NCBI GenBank assembly: GCA_032717465.1
Contig: CM064715.1
Location: forward strand, 37,959,604-38,023,603
Length of the DNA stretch: 64,000 bases
Source of the DNA: Coenobita brevimanus
Lineage: Eukaryota; Arthropoda; Malacostraca; Decapoda; Coenobitidae
Reading direction: 5' to 3'
In this document: piece by piece, positions 9,326 through 21,154 of the stretch
Layout of the letters: every line of letters begins with the position of its first letter
How positions within the stretch are numbered: the first letter of the stretch is position 1
Program-made: the position numbers and the translations under genes
The notes under the pieces: model-generated
The model's input: only the letters and a program-made list of their open reading frames with translations
What the model was told of the DNA's origin: nothing
Databases searched by the model: none

Positions 9326-10258
9326 ATGATGTCTACTATTACTACACTTGATGAAGCCAAAGATTTTTTGTCAAATGTGCAAACAGTGTGTGATGTAGAA
9401 AACAGAACAAAGAATGAACTTAAGCTTGTTGCTCAACAACTGGGAATTGCTGTTCGCTCTCATCATTCTAAAGATCAAATTGTTGACATGATTAATGAAA
9501 GCTTGTTTAATGTAACTCCTCCAAATGAGCAAACGCAGATTGAATTAGCTAAGTTACAGCTAGCCCTGCAGGAGGCTCGTGTGAAGGAAGCTGAATTTCA
9601 AGCACAGGCTAAGGAGGCTGAATTTCAGGCAAAAGCTAAGGAGGCTGAGGCACAAGTTGAAATTGCTAGGATTCAGGCAGACCATGAGTATCGCATGAAA
9701 CAAGGTGGAACTGGATCATCTAGCTCTGATGATTTTGATGTGGCTAAAAATGTTAAACTTGTCCCTCCTTTTAATGAATCTGATTTAACAAAGTATTTTC
9801 AGTTGTTTGAGAGGGTAGCTACAGGTTTTAATTGGCCTAAGGAGTATTGGCCAGTACTCCTTCAAACTGTTCTCACCGGTAAAGCTCAAGTAACTTATGC
9901 ATCTTTGCCTCAGGATCAGTCTGATAATTATGATGTAGTTAAGAGCTTGATTCTTAAGGCCTATGAGCTTGTTCCTGAAGCTTATAGAGTAAAATTTAGG
10001 ACAACTTACAAGCAAGATAAGCAATCCCATGTTGAGTATGCAAAAATCAAAGAAGATTTGTTAGAGCAGTGGTTAAATTCTAAGAATGTGGATTCTGATT
10101 TTGACAAATTTAAGCAGATGATTTTGCTGGAGGACTTCAAAAGGTGTATTAGTAAAGATGTAAGCCTATATCTTGATGAGAAAAGAATAGATAATTTGTC
10201 TGATGCTGCAGTTTTAGCTGATGAGTATGTTCTCACTCACAAGAGATATTCTAGATAA
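9326..10258 (+). CDS. Gag, Gmr1-like element copy 1
   Basis: About 310 residues from the ATG at 9326 (a second ATG follows at 9329). The N-terminal helical region is followed by a long coiled coil with repeated KEAEFQAQA / KEAEFQAKA units (roughly residues 75-126). A capsid-like domain follows (VPPFNESDLTKYFQLFERVA ... EYWPVLLQTVLTGKAQ), of the SCAN/Gypsy capsid kind. It ends at a TAA (10256-10258), after which the same frame continues into the zinc knuckle. Copy 2 is at 37112-38044. Confidence 0.75.
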   Translation: MMSTITTLDEAKDFLSNVQTVCDVENRTKNELKLVAQQLGIAVRSHHSKDQIVDMINESLFNVTPPNEQTQIELAKLQLALQEARVKEAEFQAQAKEAEFQAKAKEAEAQVEIARIQADHEYRMKQGGTGSSSSDDFDVAKNVKLVPPFNESDLTKYFQLFERVATGFNWPKEYWPVLLQTVLTGKAQVTYASLPQDQSDNYDVVKSLILKAYELVPEAYRVKFRTTYKQDKQSHVEYAKIKEDLLEQWLNSKNVDSDFDKFKQMILLEDFKRCISKDVSLYLDEKRIDNLSDAAVLADEYVLTHKRYSR

Positions 10259-10441
10259 ATAGGGAAAGCTGAGAGTAAGTACGTTGCCTCTACTCAGAGT
10301 ACAGGTAACAGGAAAGAAAATAAAGATGATGTTTCTCAGGAAGTAAATACCAGCTTCACCTCTAGATTTCAGAAAAGTAAATGTACTTATTGTAGTAAGC
10401 TTGGTCATACTACGGAGAGATGTTTCAGGAGACAGCGTGAT
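10259..10441 (+). pseudogene. Nucleocapsid segment with CCHC zinc knuckle (Gmr1-like copy 1)
   Basis: In frame with gag but separated from it by one TAA. It encodes CTYCSKLGHTTERC (10382-10423), a perfect C-X2-C-X4-H-X4-C RNA-binding knuckle. The stop is also present in copy 2, so it predates the duplication. Either it is an inactivating mutation or it is read through to make gag-pol. Confidence 0.75.
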
Positions 10442-13400
10442 GTGAACAAAAAGGAGTCTTTAAATATTCAGTCAATTGGTCTAGTGTCCACTCTTGAGAG
10501 TTCCCAGAATTCTTTAACTGAGTTAACTGAACCTGCTTTGAGGGGTAACTTAAATTCTCATGATGGAGCTCCTCTTTTGAGCAGTAACGTGGGTGACACT
10601 CTCAAGAGTTCATGTGCTAATTTCCTGTCTGATGGTTTTGTCAGTCCTCTGGACAGTAATGACAGGAAATCAGTTCAAATATATCGTGATACAGGTGCTT
10701 GCCAATCCCTTATGCTGACCAGTGTTCTAGGCTCTAATGTTAATTCCTCTGATGAAACTGTAATCTTACAAGGTGTAGGGAATAATTATTTCTCTGTCCC
10801 TCTGTGCAGAGTGAATTTAGAGAGTCTGGTTTTGTTAATGGTTCCGTTATGGTTGGGTTGGTTGAGACACTCCCAATGTCAGGTGTAACTTTCTTACTTG
10901 GAAATGATATTGGTGGAAGTCAAGTGTGTCCAGCTCCTCAGTTGTCTAGTGAGCCAGTGGCTGCGGCCCAGGATTGTGATGTCCCTGATGTGTTCCCTGC
11001 ATGTGCTGTCACTAGGGCTAAGTCTAAAGTTACTGGTGATTTAGAGGATAATGATGATGATGATGTTATCCTAGCTGACACTTTTCTTGCTAATTTGGAC
11101 CACTCACCAGATGAGGCAGTACCCCGTAGTGTTGATAATTTGTCTCGTCAAGAGTTGGTTGAGTTGCAGGTTGCTGACACTGAGTTGAAAGGTCTAGCTA
11201 ACTCCGCTTACAGTGAAGAAGAGTCAGCCGGTGCTTCTACTTGTTATTATGTAAAGTTAGGAGTACTTATGAGGAAGTGGAGACCCCCAACAGCATCAGC
11301 CGACTGTGAATGGGAGGTTGTACATCAAGTTGTCATCCCTCGTGTTTGTAGGCAGGATATCATTCGAGTGGCTCATGATTCCAGTTTGGCAGGACACCTT
11401 GGAGTGAGGAAGACTGTGGCACGCATTTTGAAACACTTCTACTGGCCAGGTATCTTCAGGGATGTTTCCTGGTATTGTAAGTCTTGTCACACCTGTCAAG
11501 TTGTGGGGAAGTGTAATCAGACAGAAAAGGTTGCACCTCTAGTTCCCATTCCTCCTTTTGAGGCGCCTTTCACCCGTGTGTTGGTGGATATTGTGGGCCC
11601 TCTTCCTAAGACTTCTTCAGGATTTTCTTATGTGTTGACCCTGATTGATATGGCTACTCGTTATCCTGAAGCCATTCCACTTAGAAATATCTCAGCAAAG
11701 AACGTGGTTAAGGAAATGCTAGGGTTCTTCACAAAGTTTGGTCTGCCCAAGGAGGTACAGTCAGACCGGGGAAGTAATTTCATGTCAAACGTTTTCAAGC
11801 AGTCTCTGAAAGAGTTGGGCCATCACCCAGATCACGTCTTCAGCTTACCATCCCCAGACCCAAGGAGCGTTGGAGAGAGATCATCAAACACTCAAATCGA
11901 TGCCCAAGAAATACTGTTTGGAACATCAGAAAGACTGGGATAAAGGTCTTCCATTCGTTGTGTTTGCTGCAAGAGAATCTCCAAATGAATCACTGGGCTT
12001 CTCACCTTTTGAACTACTGTTTGGTCATGAAGTAAGAGGACCCCTTAAGTTACTCAAGGAATGCTGGCTGTCGGAGGAAGATGACGTCAACCTGCTGGAG
12101 TATGTGATGAAGTTCAAAGAACGGCTGTCCACTGCTTTACAGCTGGCGAGGAGAGAATTTAGGAGCTGCTCAGGAGAAGATGAAGACTTGGTATGATAAG
12201 AAGTCCAGGTTACGCCACTTTCAGCCAGGAGATCCAGGTTTTGATTCTGCTACCAGTTCATGGGCAACCTCTTCAAGCCAAGTTTAGTGGCCCTTATTTC
12301 GTGGAGAAGAAACTCAGTGATGTCAACTATGTCATCGCCACACCAGATCGTAGAAAGAACAAGCAACTATGTCACATCAACATGCTAAAGTTGTATCACA
12401 GGCGGGACGAAAATAACCCAGTCTGCACTGTAGCTGTTCCACCCGAGTCTGCAAGTGAAGCTCTCCCATGCAGTATGAACCTGAGTGATAGTTTGGGGAA
12501 GAATCCTGATATCATGAATGATCTCCAGACTAAGCTTTCTCATCTACCTCCCGAGGAAAGGCAGGAGTTTTCGGCATTACTGCAGGAGTACCCGCAAGTG
12601 TTCCATGCCACTCCAGGAAGAACTACTGTGTTGATGCATGATGTTGATGTTGGAGACGCAAAGCCAATTAAACTGCCTCCTTACCATGTGAACCCAGTGA
12701 AAGTTCCTCTCATCCAGAAGGAGCTTGGCTACCTGTTGGACCACAAGATGATTGAGCCCTGTCAGAGCGAGTGGAGTTCTCCTGTCACTCTAGTCCCTAA
12801 GCCAGGTGGGTCACAGCGGCTTTGCATTGACTACAGACGTGTTAATCAGATAACCAAAACAGACACTTACCCTCTCCCTCGTGTGGACGATTGCATAGAC
12901 AAGATCGGAAAGGCTAGGTACATAAGTAAGTTTGATTTGTTAAAGGGATACTGGCAAGTACCTATGACTGAACGTGCTAGGGAGATCTCATGTTTTGTAA
13001 CACTAGGAAAGGCTTTTGCATGTTCTGTAATGCCGTATAGTATGAAAAATGCACCAGCCACATTTCAGAAGCTCATGAATGTTGTAACAGAGGGTTTGGC
13101 AGGGTGTGTTGTTTATATTGATGATGTATTAATCTTCAGTGACAACTGGAAAGATCACCTATGCCATGTCAGTAAATTTCTTGACCGTTTAGTTCATGCT
13201 AATCTTGTAGCTAATTTATCAAAGTGTGAGTTTGGTCAAGCTAAAGTTCAGTACCTTGGGTATGTAATTGGTGATGGACATGTTGCACCACCAGGAGCTA
13301 AGGTTCAGGTTATAAGTGATCTTCCCAGACCTAAAAGTAGGAAAGAGCTACAAAGATTTTTGGGAATGGTAGGTTATTACATGAGATTTGTTCTTAACTT

Positions 13401-13917
13401 TTCTATTCTTGTATCACCACTTACAGACCTACTGAAAAAGGGAGTTGAATTTGTCTGGACCGATAACTGTGAATCCTCTTTCAACAAACTTAAACCTATT
13501 CTATTAAGTCAGGCAGTGCTCGCTACTCCAAATTTTGCTAAGCCTTTTAAGATGGCTGTTGATGCAAGTGATACAGGAGCTGGGGCTCTTTTGCTGGAAG
13601 AGGATGATCAGGGTATTGAACATCCTGTATCTTATTACAGTAAGAAGTTCACTCCACCTCAAAAGAACTACTCCACTATTGAGAAATAGCTTTTGGCCTT
13701 GATTTTGGGTTTACAGCAGTTTTCATTTTATTTGTGTTCTGGTTTTGACCCCATAGTCATTTATACCGATCACAACCCACTGAAATTCCTTAGTAAGTTT
13801 AAAGATAAAAATCAGAGATTGACAAGATGGAGTCTACTTCTTCAGGAGTATTCATTAGACATACAACATGTCAAGGGGAAAGAAAATGTTATTGCAGATT
13901 GCTTATCTAGACTTTAG
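10442..13917 (+). pseudogene. Pol, protease-integrase-RT-RNase H (Gmr1-like copy 1)
   Basis: Broken pol. The protease active site IYRDTGACQSL is near 10685. The integrase zinc region (HDSSLAGH ... CKSCHTC) and core lie at about 11340-12190. Reverse transcriptase with YIDDVLIFS is near 13120. RNase H runs about 13545-13915 with YTDHNPLKFL. Frame breaks occur near 10825 (duplicated AG), 11818, 12150 and 12233, and a TAG at 13687 sits before the second part of RNase H. The first four breaks are absent from copy 2, so they may be sequence errors; the TAG is shared. Confidence 0.85.
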
Positions 13918-13978
13918 ACAGATTGTTTTAGAGTAATAAGAAATTTCATTTGTAAATTTCTTTTTCTTTGTGAGGAGG

Positions 13979-14761
13979 TGTTACATAGCCTATGATTTCA
14001 TCATCCTTTGTGTAATTTTAACGCACAGTATGCTGCATGTTTGATCACGAGCGTGTTCTGCCTCAGTTCCCCCCTTCTACCGTTATAGTAGAGTAAGTCG
14101 TCATTTCTGGAGTTCAGACCAGGATTGTCAACTCTTTGTCCCCATGGCTTCATTTGCGCGTCCTTCTTACAAGTTGTATCAAGCTCTCCCGGCCCCTATA
14201 TAATGAGCTCAGTCTCTGCATCATTGCCACTTAGATCTGCTCCTCATTTTGTTCACATCTCTGTCCTCCCCTGTACAGTTATTATTATCGTGAATTTCTC
14301 AGGAAGTCTCCAACCATCTAGCAGCTGTGTGATTTGAGTATACGTGTTGTTGCATTTTGTTCTTGTACTGTATAGCATAAGGTTGATTCTTGGGCCTAGT
14401 GAGGTTTTTGATTGGTGTTGGGTTTTATGTAAGTCATTTTTGATAATAGTTTGTATCTGTAATAATTTATCTTGCATTAACTGAGCATTACCTGGTGTAT
14501 TTTCATTTTATCAGGGCTGACTTAGATAAATTTACTCTCGCTAATTTTGTGTTAATAGAGGCTATTGCAGTTAACCATATATTTAACCTGTTTTTTGCCA
14601 TTACATTATCCTTATGAGTCCTGAATGTTTTGTTGTTAGTTTAAGCATTAAACTTCAACTTGTAATTTTACCTAACTCTTGTTTTGAACCTGGAACTTTA
14701 CGGGACAGTAGTGACTCTTCGTATTCTCACTTAAAGTGTACATTATCTTTCTCTGTTCCGT

Positions 14762-14765
<4 letters not shown>
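13979..14765 (+). repeat. 3' LTR, Gmr1-like element copy 1
   Basis: Starts right after the polypurine tract GTGAGGAGG (13970-13978) and ends GTAACA, followed directly by TA repeat. Confidence 0.92.

Positions 14766-14838
<73 letters not shown>
14766..14838. repeat. (TA)n microsatellite, right side of insertion target
   Basis: About 36 TA units continuing the interrupted tract at 8438-8454. Confidence 0.95.
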
Positions 14839-14843
<5 letters not shown>

Positions 14844-15177
14844 GAAGCGGGATTTGCCAGTAAGGTAATCGAGAAGCTTCTCACTGATTCCCAATGTTTA
14901 CGGTAGCTAGTTCCGGTACGAGTCTGCTGCCAATTTGTCTGCTCTTTGTGAGAGTAGTTGTTTCGTAAGTTATGCATTAATTTTTTTGCCCTTTTTTTTC
15001 TTTATAATGTTTTATTTATGTGACTGTTAAATTATGTAATTTAAGTTTGTATGGTAAATGATTTGGCGTTATGTAATGTAAGAAAGCTCTGGCATGTTTT
15101 GATGTCTGCTACTTGGTAACTGCTTTAACTGTTGCCACGTCGAGTGTGTGTTGGCATTTTCTAGAGTAAAGTAAGGC

Positions 15178-15184
15178 TATATAA
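15178..15184 (+). promoter_or_regulatory. TATA box of element B LTR (copy 1)
   Basis: TATATAA within GGCTATATAAGG, about 25-30 bases before the inferred transcription start. Identical at 42955-42961. Confidence 0.55.
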
Positions 15185-15207
15185 GGATGGGGAAGAGACT
15201 AGAGCGA

Positions 15208-15381
15208 CACACACCACAAAGCCAGCCAGGAGACTGGACGTGTGGTGCACTTGCAGGCAATCCCCAGGTCCTGATCCTCCCCCCTTACTGTATTTTTAAC
15301 CAGCCCATACCCCCACTGATGCCGGGCTAATGTATGTCTCGACCTGCATTATAGGTGCAGGGAATCTTTAAAACAACAACA
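15208..15381 (+). mobile_element. SINE-like insertion with 10-base target duplication (copy 1)
   Basis: Flanked by perfect direct repeats ACTAGAGCGA (15198-15207 and 15382-15391). Its right end is an AAC-repeat tail, as produced by LINE-dependent retroposition. No clear pol III box A/B pair is visible. Copy 2 is at 42985-43147. Confidence 0.65.
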
Positions 15382-15803
15382 ACTAGAGCGAGGACAGTTG
15401 GTTTTCCAGTTCAGTTTGAGTGTGGTGCAGTGTCAGTGAAGTCGTGTATATCTTTCGGTACTTGTGACAACAGTGAAATGTAACTGGCAAACAGTTGAAG
15501 TGTTACTAGAAGGTTGCATATCAATTGCCACCTGTGAGAAATAGTGAAGTGTTGTTATGCATTAGGAGTGTAATTGCAGTTATCAAAGTTTGTATAGCTC
15601 CAGTGCTTGTGAGGCACTAAGTGATCTGAAGTTGGAAAGCATGAAGTGTAATTATCTGGAAAATAAAGACAGTGAACTTTAGGAATCGGTGTGCTGTACG
15701 CCGAAAGATAAGAACAACAACTCACTGGAACAGCAACGTCCATCACTCTACTGTACTACTGCTGTCGGAGCTTGTGGCATTGCGAGGAGTGGGGACGTAA
15801 CAC

Positions 15804-15822
15804 TGGTGTCCAGAAGTGGGAT
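15804..15822 (+). promoter_or_regulatory. Primer binding site of element B (copy 1)
   Basis: TGGTGTCCAGAAGTGGGAT directly after the LTR end; this is the kind of site many Gypsy elements carry (TGGTGTCAGAAGTGGGAT) with one inserted base. Confidence 0.65.
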
Positions 15823-15854
15823 TATTAACGGCTGCAGTGAGTCTAACCTTCAAC

Positions 15855-16941
15855 ATGGAGGCAGAAGACATACAGACAAAAGGCCAAGCTAGGCAAGGAA
15901 GAAGGCATCACTGGGTGCAATTATGAAACTACTACAAAGCACAAAGTGCCCAATTACAAGCACAAAATGTCCAACTACAAGCATACAATGAAGGACAGAA
16001 AGATCTCAAAAAATATATTACAGGCACAAAAGAAGACCTCAAGAACAATTACAGGCACTGGATGACAAGAACTCAAAGAACAATTGCAGGCACAGAGACA
16101 AGGAACAGAAAGAATGATATGAACAGCTTCAGGAGGCATTACTGCAGGAACAACAGAGGGAAGTACAACTGAGAGTGCAGGAGACAACTACTAGATGCAT
16201 TCATGTGGAAAATGAGAGGAAGCAACGGCATTTAGCTAGCTTAAGGAGGAAGTAGATGCCAAGCTGGGAGAGCTGACAGATGTAAGAAGTTAGCAATAAT
16301 GTGGTGGAATGTGAACAGCATTTAGATGACCATTTAGAAGAACAATGAGGATATAGTGACGGAGTGCAGACAAGCACGTTGATAACCAGATTGAAGCATG
16401 TAGCCGACCATGTGAAGCTAATTAGTAGAGAAAATTGAGGCTGTAGAGAAATATTGCACTGCTGTACCTCAGGTTAGTGTACAAAGGGAGCATATGAAAA
16501 AAAGAAAAGAAAAAGGACAGTGTGTGGTAAAATCTTGACTGGATCCCAAGCATCTAAAGGTAGCATTACAGGGGTTGAATATTAATCAGAATGTAGATTA
16601 AGTCCTGGACTTAACTATGATGCCCCAGTTTTTAGGTCCCAAACCATTGAAGTGCATGGTTATAATGGGGGGTCCAATAAAAAGAAACTTCAGGAATTTG
16701 ATGGCAGAGTATCTTGTGAAGCTTACCGTTCACAGTTTGTTACTTGCGGATCAGAATGACGGATGATAGGCAGAGGAAGCAGTGCAGCTTGCTACTAGCC
16801 GTAAGAGGTGCCACAATGGAAATTCTGGGCCAGATGTCTGTGATGGAGAGGAACAAGTTATCAGTCCCTAGGAGAAGTGTCTACAGCACAGATATGGAAC
16901 CATGTACCAGACCCTGAGGTTTACAGAGCAAGAGTCCGGGT
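15855..16941 (+). pseudogene. Gag of element B, copy 1 (frame-broken, runs into assembly gap)
   Basis: Starts at the ATG of MEAEDIQTKGQARQ. It matches copy 2 (43600 onward) but with frequent one-base insertions that destroy the frame. The coiled-coil glutamine-rich region and the later capsid-like part are recognisable only by comparison with copy 2. It stops at the run of N. Confidence 0.65.
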
Positions 16942-17041
16942 NNNNNNNNNNNNNNNNNNNNNNNNNNNNNNNNNNNNNNNNNNNNNNNNNNNNNNNNNNN
17001 NNNNNNNNNNNNNNNNNNNNNNNNNNNNNNNNNNNNNNNNN
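16942..17041. other. Assembly gap, 100 N
   Basis: Exactly 100 unknown bases, the usual placeholder for a scaffold join of unknown size. It separates the end of the first large duplicate from element X. Confidence 0.99.
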
Positions 17042-17285
17042 TATGGCTGATGTGGCAACAGCGCATCTGTGTGTGTTCGTGTGTACACGCCCGAGTATTT
17101 TTGGTATTCTTGACTCGCCATAAGCTTCATCCTCTGACTCATATGTAATAGTGCTCATAATATTAGGATATGATGATATTGCTGTAAATATTATGTGATT
17201 GTATGTGGATAGTTAGCTGTGCACTATACAAATGATAAAATCTGAGTTATATAAAATATACGTCTTTATTGTCTTGTCTTGTAAT
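17042..17285 (+). repeat. Left inverted repeat of element X
   Basis: Begins TATGGCTGATGTGGCAACAG immediately after the gap. It matches the reverse complement of 22010-22231 with scattered small indels. Confidence 0.85.
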
Positions 17286-17711
17286 GTAACGTTGAAGCAA
17301 TACAGACTGAGCTGTGGTTCCAGAAACGAGTGGATACAGTTCACCCACAAACGAATTGTACGAGCGGGAGCTTAGCGGGTGAAGGGAAGAGGGTGGGACA
17401 GGGAGGAGGGGGAGGTAACGTCATTTAATCAATACTCTAAATACCATATACAGTATATTACTGCCTATGAAAATGGTTTGCAGAGTAGAACCTGAAATAA
17501 CATGGGATCGTATAATTGTATAAATAATGTTATGGTGCCTTACTTAAAGTGTTGGACGTTCCCACGTATTACACTTTAAAAAAGGCAGCAATAAGGAAGC
17601 CAATCACATAACAGCAACTTACGATTACAGTCAAGCCAGTCATAGGTAGACCAAGCTGTTGTAAGAACCCCTAATGTTAAAAACTGGCATTCTTCCGATG
17701 CACTTCATCAC
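17286..17711. other. Element X interior, no gene seen
   Basis: AT-rich sequence between the left inverted repeat and the first transposase block. No motif or repeat recognised. Confidence 0.5.
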
Positions 17712-19464
17712 ATGAACAGGCAACAAGCTGATTTAGCCAGGAGAGCTCAAATCCTCGCCCTTCATGACCATGGACTCTCGTCACGTGCTATAAGCACAGC
17801 AGCTGGCAGTGTCCCGGACAACTGTCATCAAGTGGATAAGGAGGCACGAGGAAACTTCAGGAATCTGACTGACCTTGGTAAGCATGAACAAAGTTTAATG
17901 TAAACTTGACGATAATTATAATAATAGGTGCCTGGAGTGCACCCGAGTTATGTAATATTTGGTGTTTTCCACTTATAATATTCTAATCAGTATCACTTCT
18001 CCCCCGGATATTGTTTGTGTGCGTGTGCGTGTGCGTGCGTGCGTGTCCGTGAGCGTGAGTGTGTGTGTGGGTGTGTGTGGGTGTTAATGGTGAAATATTC
18101 TAGTGGTGAGGTTGTGTACTGGTGAAATAATATAGTGGTGAGGTTGTGTAGGCCTACTGGTGAAACATATTTAATTCACAGGGTTCGGATCCGCAAGGAC
18201 AATGATTTCCAGTTTCCAACTCCTCTTGTTTTTACAATGTAATGATAATATAACGATTCCCCCAAAACCGCACAGGCCACATAGTTGTCCCCACTGGTAG
18301 TTTTGATTGTCAGTCATTCAATGTGGGCTACCAGTGGTGAGAACTGTATCACGGTACTGTTAAGTATCCCGAAAGGTTGAAATATGGTCATATATCGTTT
18401 TAGAAAGGAGACCCCGGCCACGGTTAACGACTCCACAAGAAGACAGGGAAATCCTACGAGCGGTTGAGGACAACCCCTTCACTAATGCCGTTGCCATTCG
18501 GGAAGCCTTGCAGTTTAATGTGACGCCGCAGACCGTGCGCGCACGATTGCACGAGGGAGGGATGCATCATAGGTAAGCTCCCGATAATATCACTAAAGAT
18601 CAAAGTAAGTATTCTATAAATCATATTCTTAATAATGTCCCTATATTGTTAAGTGTTTAATCCTTCATTTAACATTCTGCTTACACAGACTTCTTTCCGG
18701 AATACATAAGTGCAAATGCCCGAAACTTTTTTTGAATATTCATATGTTTGCTGCATAATTACATGCATATTAAGTAGGTTTTAATTCATATTATTCCTGA
18801 TATAATAGGATTCCTGCCAAGAAGGAGCGGCTCACGGACCAACATCGACTTGGGAGGCTAGCATTCGCTCGCCAGTATGTGGGCGAGGATCTAGATTTCT
18901 GGTCCAGGGTCGTGTTCAGTGACGAAAAAACTTTCTCCAGCACTGATCACGGCAGAATACATAACTGGAGACCGAATAACACAAGGTAAGCAAAACCGTC
19001 ATCTCTGTGTTAGCAAACATAATTTTGTAATTAAATTCCAGTCGTCGTATACTGTATATCATCCAAAGATAATATGAAATAATAATCACGAGGTTTTATA
19101 AGTAACAATCGACACCCGTCCCCAGTTGCACTACATTATGATGTTGCATTATGATGTTGTTAGACCAGTCTAACACCCTTAATATTGTTTATTCATAATT
19201 AGAGCTTCTCGGTGTTAGGCCTCCATATCATCAACAATTCTTAGATAACCATTTTTCTGCAATTTAGGCCTACAATTTTTGTAAAACAAATCCTTCTAAC
19301 TGTCATGAGCAGTAGAGCCAGGTAAACGATCTACGGAGCTCCGCCATATGGCCTGAGTTGCCTAATGCTCTTCCACACTCTTTTCAAAAACCTTTCTCCC
19401 CAACTTATCGGTTTACCATAATTGATAACAAATCCCCATTCTCTCTCTCTCTACTCTCTACTCT

Positions 19465-19511
<47 letters not shown>

Positions 19512-20225
19512 TCTCTATCTCTCTCTATCTCTCAGTATTACGAACTATTGCAGTACTGTTTATTAAGATTTGCAATCCCTGTAAAATATACCCAACAAAC
19601 TGAGGAAAATGAACCTTAGAACGTGGAAATGCTGATTTTCCCGAATCGTTAGAAATATGTATAAACCATAATATATTAATTATTTCTTTTTATTCTATTC
19701 ACGTGCAGATATGACCGTAGAAATATTTTCGAGGAGGCCAGAAGTGGACAAGTCACAGTCAACACCTGGGGGTGGATGTGCATTCACGGCATTGGAAATG
19801 TCATAAGGATAGAGGGAAGGTTCACGGCTGAAAAATACATTGATATTTTGCAGAATGTGTTCCTCCCTTCAATTCAAGAGCAGAACTATCCTTTTCCTCC
19901 TGGGCCTATACTTTTTGTTCAGGACCGCTGTCCCATCCATACGGCAAGAGTTGTAACTGAATGGTTTAGAGGTCGAGATGACATTCACCTACTCGATTGG
20001 CCTAGTAAGGGAGCTGACATGAACCCCATTGAAAATGTATGGGGGAATATTGTCCAATCATGGGAGCCCGAGAGGGAACGGACAGCAGCTCAATTAATGG
20101 CCCACGTCCAGGCCCAGTGGGAACTGTTCAGGCACCACCACCAGCTCATTCGAAATCATGTCACCTCTATGCCAAACAGACTGCGGGAGGTGATCGAGAA
20201 GGAGGGTGGTTGGACCAACTACTAA
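17712..20225 (+). pseudogene. Tc1/mariner-like transposase of element X (four exons)
   Basis: Blocks at 17712-17877, 18404-18572, 18809-18985 and 19709-20225 join at GTAAG...AG junctions that keep the frame. Block 1 encodes the paired-type helix-turn-helix (ARRAQILALHDHGLSSRAIS) with a compensated pair of frameshifts. Block 2 is the second DNA-binding half (RPRPRLTTPQEDREILRAV). Block 3 carries the first catalytic Asp (VVFSDEKTFS). Block 4 carries the second Asp (FVQDRCPIHTA) and the Glu (MNPIENVWG), with 35 residues between them (DD35E). It ends GGWTNY then TAATAA. The introns contain nothing else notable except a CT/TA microsatellite (19440-19507). Possibly near-functional. Confidence 0.8.
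19440..19507. repeat. CT then TA microsatellite in transposase intron 3
   Basis: CTCTCTCTCTCTA followed by about 19 TA units, inside the 18986-19708 intron. Confidence 0.9.
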
Positions 20226-21080
20226 TAAAAGTAGCATAAAATCTTATATTTTGATAATCCTTTAAATATGATTGATATTATATCATGCAGTACAACACAC
20301 TAATGGTATCTTTATTAGCATACTAAGGCCTGATATTATATCTGATGTGACACTATCATATACCTGTATATTTTGCTCAATGACATGATTTCAAGTAATG
20401 GTCACTTATACAGGAAATAGGAACGTTTATGTGCATTAATTTAATCAACTTCAGTTACAATGATTTTTTTTGTTCATTAATGTGATTTCAATCACAACGA
20501 TTTAAACAGCAGAAATTTTTGCCTGATTGATGTAAGTGAACGTCTACTGGGTGACTACAGTATTATCTATAGTAGTACAATGTAGAACATATTTTACTTA
20601 GATATACAACATGCAACACAATATAGAATATATATTACATATACATTATTTGCTATAGTATAACGTAACATAATCATCAAAGGAAATCGGTCAAGCTAAG
20701 CTTCACAGACGTTGCACCTACACGTATTTGTTAACTTGAAGTTATAATCTTTCTTACTAGAAGAAGCCTTATAATTACATAATATGTAACACATAATGCA
20801 TTTTCAACACATTTAGTGTTTGTTTTTGTATGGTGTTTAAGGTTCTATTCCCAAACCATAATTCTATATAAATATGCAACATGCAATGACCTTATATTTA
20901 TAATATAATACAACCAAAGGTTAAAGGGAAAGAGGATATACAGCAAGTCGTGGTCGCCACTTATTCACACACGTATATTAACAAATACCACACTCTCATT
21001 ACATATTCACTACACTTCGCCCTACCCCCATCACAAATTGTCACACACCCACACCCGCACCCACACATATGCTGTAAAAC

Positions 21081-21154
<74 letters not shown>

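Larger units (their letters stand above)
8455..14765 (+). mobile_element. Gmr1-like Ty3/Gypsy retrotransposon, copy 1
   Basis: LTRs of 790 and 787 bases (TGTTAC...GTAACA) differ at about 1% of positions by eye. The internal order is gag, CCHC knuckle, protease, integrase, reverse transcriptase, RNase H. Integrase preceding RT is the Ty1/copia order, but the RT and integrase sequences are Gypsy-like; this combination defines the Gmr1 group, named from Atlantic cod. Both flanks are TA microsatellite, so the target duplication cannot be read. Copy 1 has several indels that copy 2 (36242-42544) lacks. Confidence 0.88.
14839..15802 (+). repeat. LTR region of Ty3/Gypsy element B, copy 1
   Basis: Inferred U3-R-U5: a TATA box at 15178, a SINE-like insertion at 15208-15381 and an end in CGTAACA immediately before a Gypsy-type primer site at 15804. 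The left LTR boundary is not resolved; it may lie beyond the TA tract, in which case the Gmr1-like element sits inside this LTR. From ~15240 onward this copy has many single-base differences from copy 2. Confidence 0.6.

Noticed and set aside
16942..17041. Protein frames spanning the N run
   Set aside because: They contain only unknown residues across the gap.
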